From: Kribbella catacumbae DSM 19601
Lineage (GTDB): Bacteria > Actinomycetota > Actinomycetes > Propionibacteriales > Kribbellaceae
Direction of reading: 5' to 3'
Assembly (NCBI RefSeq): GCF_000372465.1
Contig: NZ_AQUZ01000011.1
Span: forward strand, 62,001 to 126,000
DNA: 64,000 bases
Of this stretch, positions 14,673 through 23,115 are shown in pieces. Every line of letters begins with the position of its first letter. Position 1 is the first letter of the stretch. A model generated the notes under the pieces. That model had not been told where the DNA came from and searched no databases. It worked only from the letters and a program-made list of their open reading frames with translations. Both the position numbers and the translations under genes were made by a program.

Positions 14673-17014
14673 ACTCCACTCAAAACACCTGAGCGGGCCG
14701 TCTCGAGCGCCCAATAGACAGCCTCGGGCGTAGCAGGCGAGGCCAGCTCCACACTCGTCCCCGCAGGCCCGAACGCCGCCGCAGCCTGCCGCAACGCCTC
14801 CCGTACGGAGAAGGCCAGCATCAACGGCGGCTCCCCGACTGCCTTCGAACCGTAGACGGCTCCGTCCTCATGAGCCTTCTCCAGCAGCCGGACGTTGAAG
14901 ACCTCCGGCATCTCCGAGAAGCTCGGCAGCTTGTACGTGCTGGCCGCCTGCGTCGCGAGCCGGCCGCGGTTGGGTCCGTCGCTCTCGTCCCAGCGAAGAT
15001 CCTCCAGCGTCAACCAGCCGGCGCCCTGGACGAAGCCGCCCTCGATCTGGCCGATGTCGATCAGCGGGCTGAGGCTGTCGCCCACGTCGTGGACGATGTC
15101 GACCCGGCGCAGCGTGTAGCTGCCGGTGAATCCATCGACCTCGACCTCGGACGCCGCCACGCCGTACGCGAAGTACTTGAAGGGCTCGCCGCGCATGACG
15201 GTGGGATCCCAGTGCAGTCCTTCAGTGCGGTAGAAGCCGGCCGCCCACAGCTGGACCCGCTGGTGGTAGGCGATATTGATGAGCTCTTCCCAGGTCAGGC
15301 TCTCGCCGTCGAAGGTCAGCCCGTGCACCTGGCCGTCCACGATTCGTACGTCGTGCGGGCTGATGCCGAGCTTGCCGCCGGCAACTTGTTCGAGGCGCCC
15401 ACGGATCTGCTCGCACGCGTTCTTGATCGCCGCGCCGTTCAGGTCGGCGCCGGAGCTCGCCGCGGTGGCCGAGGTGTTGGGCACCTTGTCGGTGCGAGTC
15501 GGCGCAAGCCGCACGCGAGCCAGCGGAAGGCCCAGCGACGTGGCCGCCACCTGCAACATCTTGGTGTGCAGGCCCTGCCCCATCTCGGTGCCGCCGTGGT
15601 TGATCAGGACCGAGCCGTCCTTGTAGACGTGCACCAGGGCGCCGGCCTGGTTGAACGCGGTGAGGTTGAACGAGATGCCGAACTTCACCGGCGTCATCGC
15701 CACCGCGCGCTTCGTGTTCGCGTGGGTGGCGTTGAACTGCTCGATTTCCGTCTTCCGCCGCTCGATGTCAGCAGCCGCGAGCACCTCACTCCAGCACGCC
15801 TCCAGCCGCTCGGCATGCCGGACCGGCATCCCGTACGGCGTACTGTGCTGCGGCTGGTAGAGATTGCGCCGCCGCAGCTCCATCGCGTCGTACCCGAGCA
15901 GCGGTGCGCATCGCCCGAGCAGATCCTCCACTACGAGCATGCCCTGGGGCCCGCCGAAGCCACGGAAGGCCGTCTGGGACGTCTTGTTCGTCTTGGCGAT
16001 CCGGCCGTCGACGCGGACGTTGGGAATCCAGTAACTGTTGTCGACGTGGCACATCGCGCGAGCCAGCACAGGCTCGGACAAATCGAGACTCCAGCCGCCG
16101 TCGGACGTGAGGGTGGCATCGAGAGCGACCAGGTGCCCGTCGTCGTCGAAGCCCGCCCGCCACTCGGTGTGGAAGCCGTGACGCTTGCCGGACATCGTGA
16201 TGTCCTGAGTGCGGTTGAGCCGCAGCCGCACCGGCCGGCCAGTAAGCGTCGCGCCGAGAGCAGCGATGGCGGCGAACCCGTGCGGCTGCATCTCCTTGCC
16301 ACCAAAGGCGCCTCCCATCCGCAAGCACTGCACGGTCACCGCGTGGCTGGCCACGCCGAGCACGTGCGCGACGATCTCCTGCGTCTCCGACGGATGCTGC
16401 GTGCTGCTCTGCACGAAGATCTGGCCGCCCTCGTCGACCAGGGCGAGCGAAGCATGCGTCTCCAGGTAGAAGTGCTCCTGGCCCGCGAACTCGAACTCGC
16501 CCTGGAACACATGCGGCGCCGCAGCCAAGGCCGCCTCGACGTCACCGCTCGCCAAGTGCCGCCCAGTTCCCTGGAAGTTGCCCGCGGCAATCGCCTCGCG
16601 GACGGTCACCAGCGAGGGCAGCTGCTCGTACTCGACCTCCACAGCCAGGGCGCCAAGCCGAGCAGCCTCCAGCGTATCCCCGAGCACCCAGCAGATGGCA
16701 TGCCCATGGAACATCGCCTCGGAAGGGAAGAGCGGCTCGTCGTGCTTCACCCCGGCGTCGTTGACCCCCGGCACATCGTCGGCGGTCAGAACTCGGACAA
16801 CCCCCGGTACGTCGTACGCCGGCTTCACCCGCAGCGAGGTGATCAGCGCATGAGCGTACGGCGACTGAACCGGCCAGGCATGCAGGACGTCGCGCGTGCG
16901 CCCGACGAGGTCGTCGGTATAAAGCGCCTCGCCGGTGACATGCAACGCCGCGCTCTCGTGCGGCAACGGCAGGCCGACCACGGCGTGCTGAGGTCGTTGG
17001 GACAACGCGCTCAT
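14669..17014 (-). CDS. xdhB: Xanthine dehydrogenase molybdopterin-binding subunit
   Basis: The 781-residue large subunit holds the molybdenum cofactor and oxidises hypoxanthine and xanthine to urate. Typical segments are GEALYTDDL near the N-terminus, GGAFGGKE in the cofactor-binding region, an FRGFGGPQ motif and a C-terminal GSKAVGEPPLMLA that contains the catalytic glutamate. The length fits a two-subunit bacterial enzyme in which FeS and FAD domains are on the partner. It overlaps xdhA and xdhC by four bases on each side. Confidence 0.96.
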   Translation of the reverse strand: MSALSQRPQHAVVGLPLPHESAALHVTGEALYTDDLVGRTRDVLHAWPVQSPYAHALITSLRVKPAYDVPGVVRVLTADDVPGVNDAGVKHDEPLFPSEAMFHGHAICWVLGDTLEAARLGALAVEVEYEQLPSLVTVREAIAAGNFQGTGRHLASGDVEAALAAAPHVFQGEFEFAGQEHFYLETHASLALVDEGGQIFVQSSTQHPSETQEIVAHVLGVASHAVTVQCLRMGGAFGGKEMQPHGFAAIAALGATLTGRPVRLRLNRTQDITMSGKRHGFHTEWRAGFDDDGHLVALDATLTSDGGWSLDLSEPVLARAMCHVDNSYWIPNVRVDGRIAKTNKTSQTAFRGFGGPQGMLVVEDLLGRCAPLLGYDAMELRRRNLYQPQHSTPYGMPVRHAERLEACWSEVLAAADIERRKTEIEQFNATHANTKRAVAMTPVKFGISFNLTAFNQAGALVHVYKDGSVLINHGGTEMGQGLHTKMLQVAATSLGLPLARVRLAPTRTDKVPNTSATAASSGADLNGAAIKNACEQIRGRLEQVAGGKLGISPHDVRIVDGQVHGLTFDGESLTWEELINIAYHQRVQLWAAGFYRTEGLHWDPTVMRGEPFKYFAYGVAASEVEVDGFTGSYTLRRVDIVHDVGDSLSPLIDIGQIEGGFVQGAGWLTLEDLRWDESDGPNRGRLATQAASTYKLPSFSEMPEVFNVRLLEKAHEDGAVYGSKAVGEPPLMLAFSVREALRQAAAAFGPAGTSVELASPATPEAVYWALETARSGVLSGV

Positions 17015-18450
17015 GCGGGAACCCCCTCAGCTGCGAGGTGCTGGGCATAGAAGCGGAGTAGCGACTGGCCGAGCATCGCCGAGCGGTACGACGCGCTGGC
17101 GCGGTGATCGTCCATCGGGGTTCCTTCGGCAGCCAGTACTGCGGCCGCTTCGCGGACGGTCTGCTCGGTCCATGGTCGGCCGATCAATGCGTCCTCGGTC
17201 GCCCGCGCGCGCAGTGGCGTGGCAGCCACGCCACCGAGCCCGATCCGGGCTTGGGCGACGACACCGTCCACGATGTCGACGGCATAGCCGACCGCAACGC
17301 TCGAGATGTCATCGAAGCGCCGCTTGGCGATCTTGTGGAAGGCGGTGAGCGGCGCGAGCGGCAGCGGCACCACGATGGCCCGAATCAGCTCGTCCGCGGC
17401 CTTCAACGTCTCCCGGTACCCCGTGAAGTAGTCGGCGAGAGCCACCATGCGTTCCCCACGGCGCGATGCCAGCACGAGCGAGGCGTCAAGGGCCAGCAGC
17501 GCAGGCGGCGTATCGCCGATCGGCGAACCGGTGCCGAGGTTGCCACCGATCGTTGCGCCGTTGCGGATCAGCCGCGAGGCGAACTGCGGGAACATCTGCG
17601 CCAGCAGCGGCACCCGTCCAGCGAGCAACCGCTCGATCTCGCTCAACGTCAGCGCAGCACCGATCCGGACCTCATCGGGCCCGAAGGTGAACTCCCGCAG
17701 CTCGTCCAGCCGGTCGATGGCAATAACCAGCGGAGCCCGTTCGCCGCGCAGGTTCACCTCGACCCCGGCGTCGGTCGACCCTGCCACGAGCCTGGCGTCG
17801 GGCCGGTCGGCCAGCACCTGGAGCACTTCATCCAGCCCGGCCGGCCTGAGGAACTCCGACCCGTCGACCTCCAACCGAGTCGCCGCCGGCGGAGGCGGTG
17901 GGCTGGATCTCCGTGCCGCGAGCGAGTCCTCCACTGACGGATCGCCCAGTGCGTACGCCGCGTCCCGGATCGGGCGATATCCCGTGCAGCGGCAGAGGTT
18001 CCCGCTGAGCGCGTGGAGGTCGAAACCGTTGGGACCGTGCTCGTGGTCGCAGGGGCCGTCAGCGGGCGCAGTACGGTCGGAGCGGTAGTACTCCGCGGCC
18101 ATGCTGCAGACGAAGCCCGGAGTACAGAAGCCACATTGCGATCCGCCTCGGACGGCCATCTCCTGCTGCACCGGATGCAGGGCGTCCGGCGAGCCCAGAC
18201 CTTCCGCGGTGATGATCTCCTGGCCGTCGAGCGAGGCCGCCGGCAACAAACAGGCGTTGACCGCGACCCACTCGGTCGCGCTGTCGATCCCAGGGCGGGC
18301 GACGAGCACGGAGCAGGCGCCGCACTCGCCTTCGGCGCAACCCTCCTTCGCACCCGTCAGGCCTCGGTCGCGGAGCCAGTCCAGCATTGTGGTGTGGACC
18401 GGTACGCCGGTGAGGGGGGCGTCTTTGCCGTTCACCTTGATCGTCGTCAT
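17011..18450 (-). CDS. xdhA: Xanthine dehydrogenase FeS/FAD subunit
   Basis: The 479-residue small subunit carries two [2Fe-2S] clusters and FAD and passes electrons from the molybdenum site to NAD. The first cluster motif is KEGCAEGECGACSV with NACLLP; the second is QCGFCTPGF with LCRCTGYRPI. The FAD domain from about residue 200 includes LVAGSTDAGVE and ATIGGNLGTGSPIGD. A short His/Gly/Asp insertion (DHEHGPNG) sits between the domains. It is coupled to the permease gene upstream and xdhB downstream by ATGA overlaps. Confidence 0.96.
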   Translation of the reverse strand: MTTIKVNGKDAPLTGVPVHTTMLDWLRDRGLTGAKEGCAEGECGACSVLVARPGIDSATEWVAVNACLLPAASLDGQEIITAEGLGSPDALHPVQQEMAVRGGSQCGFCTPGFVCSMAAEYYRSDRTAPADGPCDHEHGPNGFDLHALSGNLCRCTGYRPIRDAAYALGDPSVEDSLAARRSSPPPPPAATRLEVDGSEFLRPAGLDEVLQVLADRPDARLVAGSTDAGVEVNLRGERAPLVIAIDRLDELREFTFGPDEVRIGAALTLSEIERLLAGRVPLLAQMFPQFASRLIRNGATIGGNLGTGSPIGDTPPALLALDASLVLASRRGERMVALADYFTGYRETLKAADELIRAIVVPLPLAPLTAFHKIAKRRFDDISSVAVGYAVDIVDGVVAQARIGLGGVAATPLRARATEDALIGRPWTEQTVREAAAVLAAEGTPMDDHRASASYRSAMLGQSLLRFYAQHLAAEGVPA

Positions 18451-20363
18451 GGTCTGCTGCTCCAGCGGGTTCGTGCGCTGTGGATGGGGTTCGCGTCCTG
18501 CAGGAAGTCGTCGAACCGGTACCCAGCGATCTTCGCGATCTCCAGCAGGGCGGCGGCGTGTTCCTGGTTCTCGCAGTTGCCCAGCCGGACCCGGCCCTGC
18601 TCGACGATCCGGTCGAAGGACTCGGCGTCCCTCACCGATATAACGAGTGGGAAGCCGAAGCGATCCCGGTACCGCGCGGTGATCGCCGCCAGTTCGTCCC
18701 GATCCGGCTCGGCCAGGAAGGTCAGTCCCCGCGCCGACTGGTCGCGAAGGGAGGCCTCACCGCTGAGGCCGTCGGCCACCAACTGCGAGCCGAGCTGCGG
18801 GTAGGACTCGATCAGTTCGCGCTGCTTCTCCGGCGAGCCGGAGAAGAGTGCCTCCTGGAACGAGCGGCGCAGTGCGTGGGTGTCCGCGAACGGCCGCATC
18901 TCCCAGGCGCGCTCCACCGCCCAGGTCGGTCCCTGGAACAGCTCGCCGAAGGTCTGCACGAACTCGTCACGGGTCATCTCGTTCACCTGGTCCAACCGTA
19001 CTGTGCCGGTGCCGTTCGGCTGGCCGGCGACCGCGGGACCGAAGTCCTTGCCCACGTGGTGGAACAGGATGTTGAGGCCGATCGCGGTGAGGCTGCCGAG
19101 GGTGATGCCGCTGCCGAAGATGATCTCGGCCCAGTCCGGTACCGCCTGGGCGACCTGCGGTTGCGCGGTGACGTACATGGCCAGGCCGACGCTGGTCGCC
19201 ACGATGACCACGTTGCGGTGGTCGTGGAAGTCGACCTTGGCCAGGGTCTGGAAGCCGACGACCGCGACGGTGGCGAACATCGCCAGCGCGGCACCGCCCA
19301 GGACCGGATGCGGGATGCCGGCCACGATCGCGCCCGCCTTGGGCACCAGGCCGAGCAGGATCATGATCGCCCCGGCCGCCGCGACCACCCAGCGGCTCTT
19401 GACCCGGGTGAGCCGGACCAGGCCGACGTTCTCGGCGAAGCAGGTGTAGGGGAAGGAGTTGAAGACGCCACCGATGGTGGTGGCCAGGCCGTCCGCCCGC
19501 AGCGCTCGGGCGATGTCTTCGCGGCCGATGCGCTTCTCCACGATCTCGCCGGTCGCGAACACGTCGCCGGTGGTTTCCACCGCCGTAATCAGCATGACCA
19601 CGATCATCGAGATGATGGCGGCGACGGAGAACTGCGGCCAGCCGAAGTGGAACGGCGTGGTCACGCCGACCCAGCCCGAGCCGCTGACAGCGTCGAAGTG
19701 CGCGTCACCGAAGGCCCAGGCGACCAGCGTGCCGACGACCAGGCCGGCCAGTACTGCGATCGTCGCCATGAAGCCCTTGAAGACCCGCTGGATCAGCACG
19801 ATCAGGGCGAGCGTTCCGAGCGCGTAGGCCAGGTTCTTGCCGCTGGTCGGGTCCGAGGTGGGACCGGCGCCGCCAGTCGCGTCCCCGGCGGCGACCGGCA
19901 GCAGCGCCATGCCGATGATCGTGATGACCGAACCGGTGACGACGGGTGGGAAGAAGCGGATCAGCTTGCTGAAGAACGGGGCGATCAGGAAGGTGGCCAG
20001 CCCGGCTACCAGGACGGCGCCGTAGATCACCAGCAGACCGTCGGTCCCACCTCCCGCGGCCATGCCGATCGCGATCATCGGCGAGACCGCCGTGAAGGTG
20101 ACGCCCTGCAGCAGCGGCAGCCGGACGCCGACCTTCCAGAAGCCGACCGACTGGATGATCGAGGCGATGCCACAGGTGAAGAGGTCGGCGTTGATCAGGT
20201 GCACGAGCTGCTCGGTACTCAGCCCGATCGAGTTCGCCAGCAGGATCGGTACGATCACCGCACCGGCGTAGAAGGCCAGGACGTGCTGCGTGCCGTAGAC
20301 GGCAAGCCGTCCCGGGGACAACAGCTCGTCGACAGGATGACGGTTGGCGCGGCTTGCCTTCAT
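18447..20363 (-). CDS. NCS2 purine permease fused to an OHCU decarboxylase-like domain
   Basis: Residues 1-450 are a nucleobase:cation symporter-2 transporter: LAFYAGAVIVPILLAN in the first helices, then about 12-14 hydrophobic segments, with NVGLVRLTRVKSRWV as the family signature region. Residues about 475-620 match OHCU decarboxylase (RDEFVQTFGELF, RPFADTHALRRSF, RFGFPLVISVRD). In this domain the usual AHP motif is SYP and the usual EQ is DQ, so the residues thought to be catalytic in uraD are missing. I chose ATG at 20363, which has GGAAGG seven bases upstream; a longer frame lacks one. It is the first gene of the purine operon and probably imports xanthine or urate. Confidence 0.92.
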   Translation of the reverse strand: MKASRANRHPVDELLSPGRLAVYGTQHVLAFYAGAVIVPILLANSIGLSTEQLVHLINADLFTCGIASIIQSVGFWKVGVRLPLLQGVTFTAVSPMIAIGMAAGGGTDGLLVIYGAVLVAGLATFLIAPFFSKLIRFFPPVVTGSVITIIGMALLPVAAGDATGGAGPTSDPTSGKNLAYALGTLALIVLIQRVFKGFMATIAVLAGLVVGTLVAWAFGDAHFDAVSGSGWVGVTTPFHFGWPQFSVAAIISMIVVMLITAVETTGDVFATGEIVEKRIGREDIARALRADGLATTIGGVFNSFPYTCFAENVGLVRLTRVKSRWVVAAAGAIMILLGLVPKAGAIVAGIPHPVLGGAALAMFATVAVVGFQTLAKVDFHDHRNVVIVATSVGLAMYVTAQPQVAQAVPDWAEIIFGSGITLGSLTAIGLNILFHHVGKDFGPAVAGQPNGTGTVRLDQVNEMTRDEFVQTFGELFQGPTWAVERAWEMRPFADTHALRRSFQEALFSGSPEKQRELIESYPQLGSQLVADGLSGEASLRDQSARGLTFLAEPDRDELAAITARYRDRFGFPLVISVRDAESFDRIVEQGRVRLGNCENQEHAAALLEIAKIAGYRFDDFLQDANPIHSARTRWSSRP

Positions 20364-20477
20364 CGTGAACCTTCCAAGGGGTCGCGGCGGATCTGACCTG
20401 CACGACAGCTTGGGCTCAGGAAGGGACCGATTGCACCCGAGAAACCTCTGAACTTCGCCCACTCGCAGTGGGCCGGA

Positions 20478-20495
20478 TTTGGAGGATCCTCCAAA
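20478..20495. promoter_or_regulatory. Perfect 18-base palindrome upstream of purine operon
   Basis: TTTGGAGGATCCTCCAAA lies 115 bases before the permease start and just after the pucR stop. It is a strong candidate operator for the whole operon. A half copy, TTGGAGGA, occurs upstream of pucR at 22089-22096, which links it to PucR. No binding data exist here. Confidence 0.55.
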
Positions 20496-20504
20496 GCGCG
20501 AGCC

Positions 20505-22037
20505 TCAGAGCGACTTGAGGGCCAGGAAGACGTCGACCCGGTCCTCGAACTGCGACAGATCGCGACCGGTCAGTTGCTCGATGCGTTCGATCCGGTACCG
20601 GACCGTGTTGACGTGCAGGTGCAGGGCCTCGGCGGTTCGTGACCACGAGCCCGACCACGCGAGGAATTCCTGCAGGGTCGCGATGAGGTCGGCGCGGGTC
20701 CGGCGATCGTGCTCGAGCACCGGCCCGAGCACCCGGTGCGCATACGTACGCCGTACGTCGTCAGGCACTGTCGCGAGCAGCAGAACATGCGATGCGACCT
20801 CGTCCGAAGTCACGACGGAAACCCTTGTACTACCGGCCAATGCGGCCCGCTGGGCAAACCGCGCTTCCTCCAGCGCGCCGGTCAGCGCGTCGATGGCGGT
20901 CTCGCCGCTGAGGCCGACCGCGAGTCGCGCCCGGGACAGGCCGGGGGAGAGCCGTCCGAATGCCCGGCGCAGGAGATTCGGGAGCTCGGGCGACGACGGC
21001 AGCAACGCGACCAGCAAGCCGTCTCGCCCCGCCGCGACCACTGCCGGGCCGACCGTGAGTGCGACGTCCTCGAACACCGTCAGAGCGATCTCGACCGGCC
21101 CGTCGTCCCGCAGTTCGGCGACGGCGACGGCCATCCGCCGCTCCGAGTGCACACCGGCCTGCCTTAACCGGGTGGCGACTTCGGCCTGCGGACCGCCTGA
21201 TTCGACCAGTGCCAACGCGTCTGCAACCAAGGGCCGCAACGCCAGCCGACCCTCGTCCCGGCGTACCCGGTCGAGCGCGGCGATGGCGCACAACTCCTGC
21301 ACGGCTTCGACATGAGCGCGGGGCCACTGAGCGTGGTCGCCCTCGATCACCAGCAGCCAGGCGGTGAGCCGGTTGCCCAGGCCTGATCCGACCGGGAACA
21401 GGCTGTACGACGCACCGCCGGCGTCGGCGACAGCAGGCGTGCGCTCGGCCGTGAGGAACCGCCGGGAGATCGCGTCGAGAGTGTCGTCGTCCAACGGCCC
21501 AGGACCCGGTACTACGTGCCTGCCGGTCGAGGTGATCACCCGGCAGTCGTGCCCGATCTCGGCGGAGATCCGGGCGGTCAGCTCGTCGAGGCTGCGACCG
21601 GAGGCGATTGCCGAGAGCAACTGGCGCTGGCGCACGAGACTCGCGGACAACCGGGCTCCGGTGTCGGCGGATCCCGCGGCCGCGACGTACTCGGTGACGT
21701 CCGCGAAGGCGACCTCCGTGGGCACCTCGACGAGCGTGACCTCGTGCCGGCGGCAGGCCTCGAGCAGGTCGTCCGGGATCGTGCCGAGCAACGCCTTGCC
21801 GGCGAGGATCGTGGTGGCTCCGCGGGCGGCCATCGAGGCCACGAAGGTCTCGCTGTCCGCCGGGCTGCGACGCCAGACCAGACCGGTGAGAACCAGTTCG
21901 CCGCCGTTGAGGTAGTTGCCCGGTTCGAGCAGGTCGGTGGTGACCAGCCGGCCGATCGGGCGGTCGTACGCGCCGCGCGCCGCATGCAGCAGGTGAAGCC
22001 CTAGCTCAGGCGCGTCGAACAGCTCCGAGAGCAGCAC
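20505..22037 (-). CDS. pucR: PucR-family transcriptional regulator of purine catabolism
   Basis: The 510-residue protein has the PucR N-terminal domain (about 1-125: LHAARGAYDRPIGRLVTTDL, GNYLNGGELVLTG), a middle GGDEF-like CdaR domain and a C-terminal helix-turn-helix (HVNTVRYRIERIEQLTGRDL at about 480-500). PucR activates purine degradation genes in Bacillus in response to allantoin-type intermediates. The gene lies between the minus-strand purine operon and the plus-strand glyoxylate operon, well placed to control both. Confidence 0.9.
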   Translation of the reverse strand: MLLSELFDAPELGLHLLHAARGAYDRPIGRLVTTDLLEPGNYLNGGELVLTGLVWRRSPADSETFVASMAARGATTILAGKALLGTIPDDLLEACRRHEVTLVEVPTEVAFADVTEYVAAAGSADTGARLSASLVRQRQLLSAIASGRSLDELTARISAEIGHDCRVITSTGRHVVPGPGPLDDDTLDAISRRFLTAERTPAVADAGGASYSLFPVGSGLGNRLTAWLLVIEGDHAQWPRAHVEAVQELCAIAALDRVRRDEGRLALRPLVADALALVESGGPQAEVATRLRQAGVHSERRMAVAVAELRDDGPVEIALTVFEDVALTVGPAVVAAGRDGLLVALLPSSPELPNLLRRAFGRLSPGLSRARLAVGLSGETAIDALTGALEEARFAQRAALAGSTRVSVVTSDEVASHVLLLATVPDDVRRTYAHRVLGPVLEHDRRTRADLIATLQEFLAWSGSWSRTAEALHLHVNTVRYRIERIEQLTGRDLSQFEDRVDVFLALKSL

Positions 22038-22160
22038 GGCATCTCCTCTGACCGATGCGGGGACCCCCGACAGCGATCCTGCCGGTCCTTGGAGGAACGT
22101 ACAACGCGAGCACGCGCGCCTACAACGCGTGCCCCCGCGCGCGGACTGTCCGTCCGGGCA

Positions 22161-22178
22161 CCGATCAGGCCTGATCGG
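22161..22178. promoter_or_regulatory. Perfect 18-base palindrome between pucR and hyi
   Basis: CCGATCAGGCCTGATCGG lies in the divergent promoter region between pucR and hyi, upstream of a possible promoter. It could be a second regulator site or a small transcription terminator. It does not resemble the TTTGGAGGA or TTCCACAAT sites. Confidence 0.4.
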
Positions 22179-22194
22179 GCTCTGCGGCCCGTGC

Positions 22195-22224
22195 TTGACG
22201 GCTGCCTCGGACGCATCTTATGGT
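22195..22224 (+). promoter_or_regulatory. Candidate promoter of the hyi-gcl operon
   Basis: TTGACG and TATGGT are separated by 18 bases, a fair match to a housekeeping promoter. The candidate IclR operator starts 24 bases downstream, a usual place for repression. Confidence 0.45.
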
Positions 22225-22247
22225 CATTTCGCATCACAGAAACAAGT

Positions 22248-22262
22248 TTCCACAATGCGGAA
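22248..22262. promoter_or_regulatory. Candidate IclR operator upstream of hyi
   Basis: TTCCACAATGCGGAA is a near-palindrome that fits TTCCRCAWTGYGGAA. It resembles the two sites at 5576-5611 next to the iclR gene. It sits 18 bases before the hyi start. Confidence 0.5.
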
Positions 22263-22280
22263 TAACGAGAGAAGGATGTC

Positions 22281-23105
22281 ATGAGCCACCCGCTGCGCTA
22301 CGCGGTGAACTGCTCGATCCTGTTCACCGAGCTCCCGCTGCTGGAGCGCCCGGCGGCCGCCAAGCAGGCCGGATTCGGGGCCGTCGAGTTCTGGTGGCCG
22401 TTCGCCGAGACGGTCCCGTCGGATCACGACGTCGATGCGTTCGTGACCGCGATCGAGGACGCCGGCGTGCAACTGGTGGGGCTCAACTTCTTCGCCGGCG
22501 ACATGCCTGGCGGTGACCGCGGCCTGGTGTCCTGGCCGAAGCGCTACGGCGAGTTCCGGGACAACATCGAGGTGGTGGTCGGCATCGGCGAACTGCTCGG
22601 CTGCCGGGCCTTCAACGCCCTCTACGGCAACCGCGACGAGATCCATTCAGCGGGCGAGCAGGACGAGCTCGCCGCCGAGAACCTCGGGCTGGCAGCCAAG
22701 GCCGCCGCCCGGATCGGCGCGACCGTGCTGGTGGAGCCGGTCAGCGGAGCTGAGCGCTATCCGCTCCGGACCGCTGCCGACGTGCTGAGCGTCATCGACC
22801 GGGTGCAGGCGTCGTACGGCGTACAGAATCTCGGGCTGCTCGCCGACCTGTACCACCTCGCGGTCAACGGCGACGACGTCTACCGGGTGATCGCCGAGCA
22901 CACCGACCGGATCGCCCATGTCCAGATCGCCGACTCGCCCGGCCGCAACGAGCCAGGTACGGGGACGCTCCCGCTCGACGCTCAGCTCGCCGCCCTCGCG
23001 GCCAATGGCTACGCCGGCTGGGCCGCCCTGGAGTACAAGCCGTCCACCACCACTGACGAAAGCTTCCGCTGGCTGCCGCGCGAGCGCCGGTCCGCTACCT
23101 CTTAG
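22281..23105 (+). CDS. hyi: Hydroxypyruvate isomerase
   Basis: This 274-residue TIM-barrel enzyme of the xylose-isomerase-like family interconverts hydroxypyruvate and tartronate semialdehyde. It begins LRYAVNCSILFTELPLLERP and carries the family signatures GAVEFWWPF, NFFAGDMPGGDRG and LVEPVSG. The metal-binding Glu, Asp and His residues lie in VEPVSG, LADLYHL and HVQIADSPGRNEPG. GAAGGA precedes the ATG at a good distance. It is the first gene of the glyoxylate operon and is followed by tartronate semialdehyde reductase after ten bases. Confidence 0.94.
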   Translation: MSHPLRYAVNCSILFTELPLLERPAAAKQAGFGAVEFWWPFAETVPSDHDVDAFVTAIEDAGVQLVGLNFFAGDMPGGDRGLVSWPKRYGEFRDNIEVVVGIGELLGCRAFNALYGNRDEIHSAGEQDELAAENLGLAAKAAARIGATVLVEPVSGAERYPLRTAADVLSVIDRVQASYGVQNLGLLADLYHLAVNGDDVYRVIAEHTDRIAHVQIADSPGRNEPGTGTLPLDAQLAALAANGYAGWAALEYKPSTTTDESFRWLPRERRSATS

Positions 23106-23115
23106 GAGACAGAAC

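Noticed and set aside
14870..17050. 726-residue plus-strand frame opposite xdhB
   Set aside because: Composition (Arg, Val, His, Gln rich) and lack of motifs show it is the antisense of xdhB.
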